Positions 13,016 through 14,857 of a DNA stretch of 14,857 bases are shown here, piece by piece. The DNA comes from Candidatus Aminicenantota bacterium (GTDB lineage: Bacteria > Acidobacteriota > Aminicenantia > Aminicenantales > JAFGAV01). Numbering within the stretch: position 1 is the stretch's first letter; each line of letters begins with the position of its first letter. The stretch is taken from assembly GCA_016867615.1 (NCBI GenBank), contig VGJG01000008.1:1-14857 (forward strand), given 5' to 3'. The notes beneath the pieces were generated by a model. That model was not told where the DNA came from. It made no database searches and saw only the letters and a list, made by a program, of their open reading frames with translations. A program made the translations under genes and the position numbers.

Positions 13016-13118
13016 TGGAACGCGGGAAACCTTTTCTCTCCCGGAAGCGTACCTCTTTAAGAGCCGATGCCGGAAACCATTCGGTTGGGCTGTTTGAGGA
13101 AATAAGGAGCATCCGACC

Positions 13119-14857
13119 ATGAAAAAACTCGGACTGATAGTCTCGGTCCTATTGCTTCCCCTGTTCTTGGGCGCCAAGGACAAGCCGGGCCGGCAGGCCC
13201 CCCCCGCCGCGCCGGCCCTGACGCCGGCGTCCCCGAAGTTCATGACCGCCGTCCGAGTCACGGAGCCGATCGTCATCGACGGCCGTCTGACCGAAAAAGT
13301 CTGGCAGAGCACGCCCTCGGATGGCTTCATCCAGAACGACCCCCAGGACGGCGAGCCCTCGACGGAACGGACTCAGGTCTGGGTGGCCTATGACGACAAA
13401 GCCCTGTACGTGGCCGCCTATTGTTTCGATTCCGAGCCCAAAAAAATCGTCAGCCGCCTCGGCCGGCGGGATTCCCAAGTCGATTCCGACTGGTTCAGCT
13501 TCGCCGTGGACCCCTACTTCGACAAACGAACGGGATACGCCTTCGCGGTCAATCCCTCGGGCTCGATTGTCGACAGCGCCCTGTCCAACGATGTGAACAG
13601 GGACAGTTCCTGGGACGGCGTCTGGGAGGCCAAGACCGAGGTCAACGGCGACGGTTGGACCCTGGAGATGAGAATCCCCTTCAACCAGCTCCGTTTTCCC
13701 GCCAGGGAGGAGCATGTCTGGGGCATCAATTTCCGCCGCGTCATCCAGCGCAAAAACGAGGTGGCCGTCTTCGCCTGGGTGCCGAAAAGCGAGCCGGCGT
13801 TCGTCTCGAAGTTCGCCGAGCTCCGCGGCATTCAAGGCATCAAGCCCGGCCGCCAGGTCGAACTTATGCCCTACGTCGTCGGCCAGACTCAGTTCCGGCC
13901 CGCCGAGGAGGGGAATCCCTTCGAGACGGGCAGCCGCGGCCTGGGCAACGCCGGCTTCGACCTCAAGGTCGGGCTGAAGTCCAACCTGACCCTGGACGCC
14001 ACCGTCAACCCCGACTTCGGCCAGGTCGAAGTCGACCCAGCCGTCCTCAACCTCTCGGCCTACGAGACCTACTACTCGGAGAAGCGGCCCTTCTTCATCG
14101 AGGGCGCCTCGATCTTCAACGGCTTCGGCCGGGGCGGCATTTACCTCAACGCCGGTTTCAACTGGCCCGACCCCCGGTTTTTCTACAGCCGCCGCATCGG
14201 CCGCGCTCCCCAGGGATACGTCACCCAAGAGGGCCACTTCCGCGTCCCGGACCGGACGACGATCCTGGGCGCGACCAAGGTCACGGGCAAGCTCGGAACC
14301 TGGAACGTGGGCTTCATCAGCGCCCTGACCTCGAGCGAATCCGCCGAGATCGACCAACTCGGCTCCCGCATCCTCCAGGAAGTCGAGCCCTTCTCCTTCT
14401 ACGGCGTCTTCCGCGCCCAGAAGGACATTCAAAAAGGCCGGAGCGGCTACGGCCTCATGGCCACGGGCGTCATGCGGGACCTAGAGTCGGAGACGTTGGC
14501 CGGCATCCTGAATAAAAACGCGTTCAGCCTGGCCATGGACGGCTGGCATTTCCTGGACACGAAGCGGAACTGGGTCGTGGGCGGCTGGCTGGGCGGGACG
14601 CGGGTCGAGGGGTCCAGGGACGACATCCTCCGCCTGCAATACTCCTCCATGCACTATTTCCAGCGCCCCGACGCGGACCATCTCGGGGTAGATCCCGAGG
14701 CCACCTCGCTCAGCGGCTGGGGAGGACGGTTCACCCTGGCCAAGCAGAACGGCAGCGTCCTGGGGCTTCTCCAGGTCGGCGCCCTGTCGCCGGGATTCAA
14801 TCCCAACGATATGGGCTTTCAATTCGGAGCATCCGACATCATCAACGTCACCTCCCT
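13119..14857 (+). CDS. CBM9-like / DUF5916 exported protein, 5' part
   Basis: The frame is open from ATG 13119 to the window edge (579 codons read without a stop) and continues beyond it. Residues 1-19 are a signal peptide (MKK, hydrophobic core, LGA). Residues about 43-235 are the carbohydrate-binding family 9-like domain: VTEPIVIDGRLTEKVWQ (47-63), VWVAYDDKALYVAAY (87-101), DWFSFAVDPYFDKRTGYAF (124-142) and EMRIPFNQLRF (183-193). From about 245 the DUF5916 part begins, with its hallmark VNPDFGQVEVDPAVLNL (296-312) and EKRPFFIEG (321-329). The remainder alternates polar and aromatic residues like an outer-membrane beta-barrel. The family is abundant in Acidobacteriota, Aminicenantes and Bacteroidetes; its biochemical role is not established, and glycan binding or uptake at the outer membrane is the usual guess. 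The start has AAGGAG at 13104-13109, 9 nt upstream. No dense downstream neighbour can be seen. Confidence 0.92.
   Translation, partial: MKKLGLIVSVLLLPLFLGAKDKPGRQAPPAAPALTPASPKFMTAVRVTEPIVIDGRLTEKVWQSTPSDGFIQNDPQDGEPSTERTQVWVAYDDKALYVAAYCFDSEPKKIVSRLGRRDSQVDSDWFSFAVDPYFDKRTGYAFAVNPSGSIVDSALSNDVNRDSSWDGVWEAKTEVNGDGWTLEMRIPFNQLRFPAREEHVWGINFRRVIQRKNEVAVFAWVPKSEPAFVSKFAELRGIQGIKPGRQVELMPYVVGQTQFRPAEEGNPFETGSRGLGNAGFDLKVGLKSNLTLDATVNPDFGQVEVDPAVLNLSAYETYYSEKRPFFIEGASIFNGFGRGGIYLNAGFNWPDPRFFYSRRIGRAPQGYVTQEGHFRVPDRTTILGATKVTGKLGTWNVGFISALTSSESAEIDQLGSRILQEVEPFSFYGVFRAQKDIQKGRSGYGLMATGVMRDLESETLAGILNKNAFSLAMDGWHFLDTKRNWVVGGWLGGTRVEGSRDDILRLQYSSMHYFQRPDADHLGVDPEATSLSGWGGRFTLAKQNGSVLGLLQVGALSPGFNPNDMGFQFGASDIINVTS

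Noticed and set aside
13149..14432. 427-codon open frame on the - strand
   Set aside because: Antisense to the DUF5916 gene, whose frame is open to the window edge and carries signal peptide and family motifs.

Overview
The window is a GC-rich (about 60-65% by eye), densely packed bacterial chromosome segment. No RNA genes, insertion sequences or CRISPR arrays were seen. The gene content suggests a strict or facultative anaerobe of the Acidobacteriota/Candidatus Aminicenantes kind. The pointers are an Mbh/Hyc-like group 4 membrane-bound [NiFe]-hydrogenase, a flavodiiron protein, a CBM9-like/DUF5916 secreted protein, and an EF-G of the mitochondrial-EFG1/spirochaete type. The taxonomic placement is inference from family content, not proof.

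Layout. (1) 1-2775, + strand: the 3' end of a membrane-bound hydrogenase operon, in the order 30-kDa (NuoC-like, partial), NiFe large subunit (NuoD-like), NuoH-like ion-channel subunit, 2x[4Fe-4S] NuoI-like subunit. All are joined by short overlaps, and the order matches mbhK-L-M-N. (2) 2857-3801, - strand: a zinc-ribbon polytopic membrane protein of unknown function, AT-richer in places, with a consensus sigma-70 promoter. (3) 3895-5347, + strand: the HycI-type endopeptidase expected to mature the large subunit, a possible 10-codon minicistron, and a dimethylarginine dimethylaminohydrolase-like hydrolase. (4) 5341-5766, -: a secreted DUF2914 protein. (5) 5874-6689, +: a PlsC-type acyltransferase, overlapping tail-to-tail with (6) 6649-7614, -: a ketopantoate reductase (PanE/ApbA) family protein. 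(7) 7805-8992, +: an FprA-type flavodiiron protein, divergent from the reductase. (8) 12821-9081, -: EF-G, then a translationally coupled RecA/DnaB/KaiC-fold ATPase, then a membrane-anchored SAM methyltransferase. (9) 13119 to the end, +: the N-terminal 579 residues of a CBM9-like/DUF5916 protein.

How the parts fit. The hydrogenase would couple reduced ferredoxin to H2 and ion transport. The large subunit carries both Cys pairs of the NiFe site and a 41-residue HycE-like C-terminal tail, and the HycI-type protease lies about 2.5 kb downstream. The flavodiiron protein would protect this oxygen-sensitive metabolism by reducing O2 or NO. The remaining genes are ordinary lipid, cofactor and translation functions plus several uncharacterised proteins.

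Regulation visible in the sequence: TATAAT-like -10 boxes precede almost every transcription unit. In three cases (hycI-like, acyltransferase, reductase) the box lies only 7-15 nt before the start codon with no Shine-Dalgarno, suggesting leaderless or very short-leader mRNAs. The least explained parts are the EF-G/ATPase/methyltransferase cluster, the zinc-ribbon membrane gene inserted between hydrogenase and protease, and the minicistron before the DDAH-like gene.
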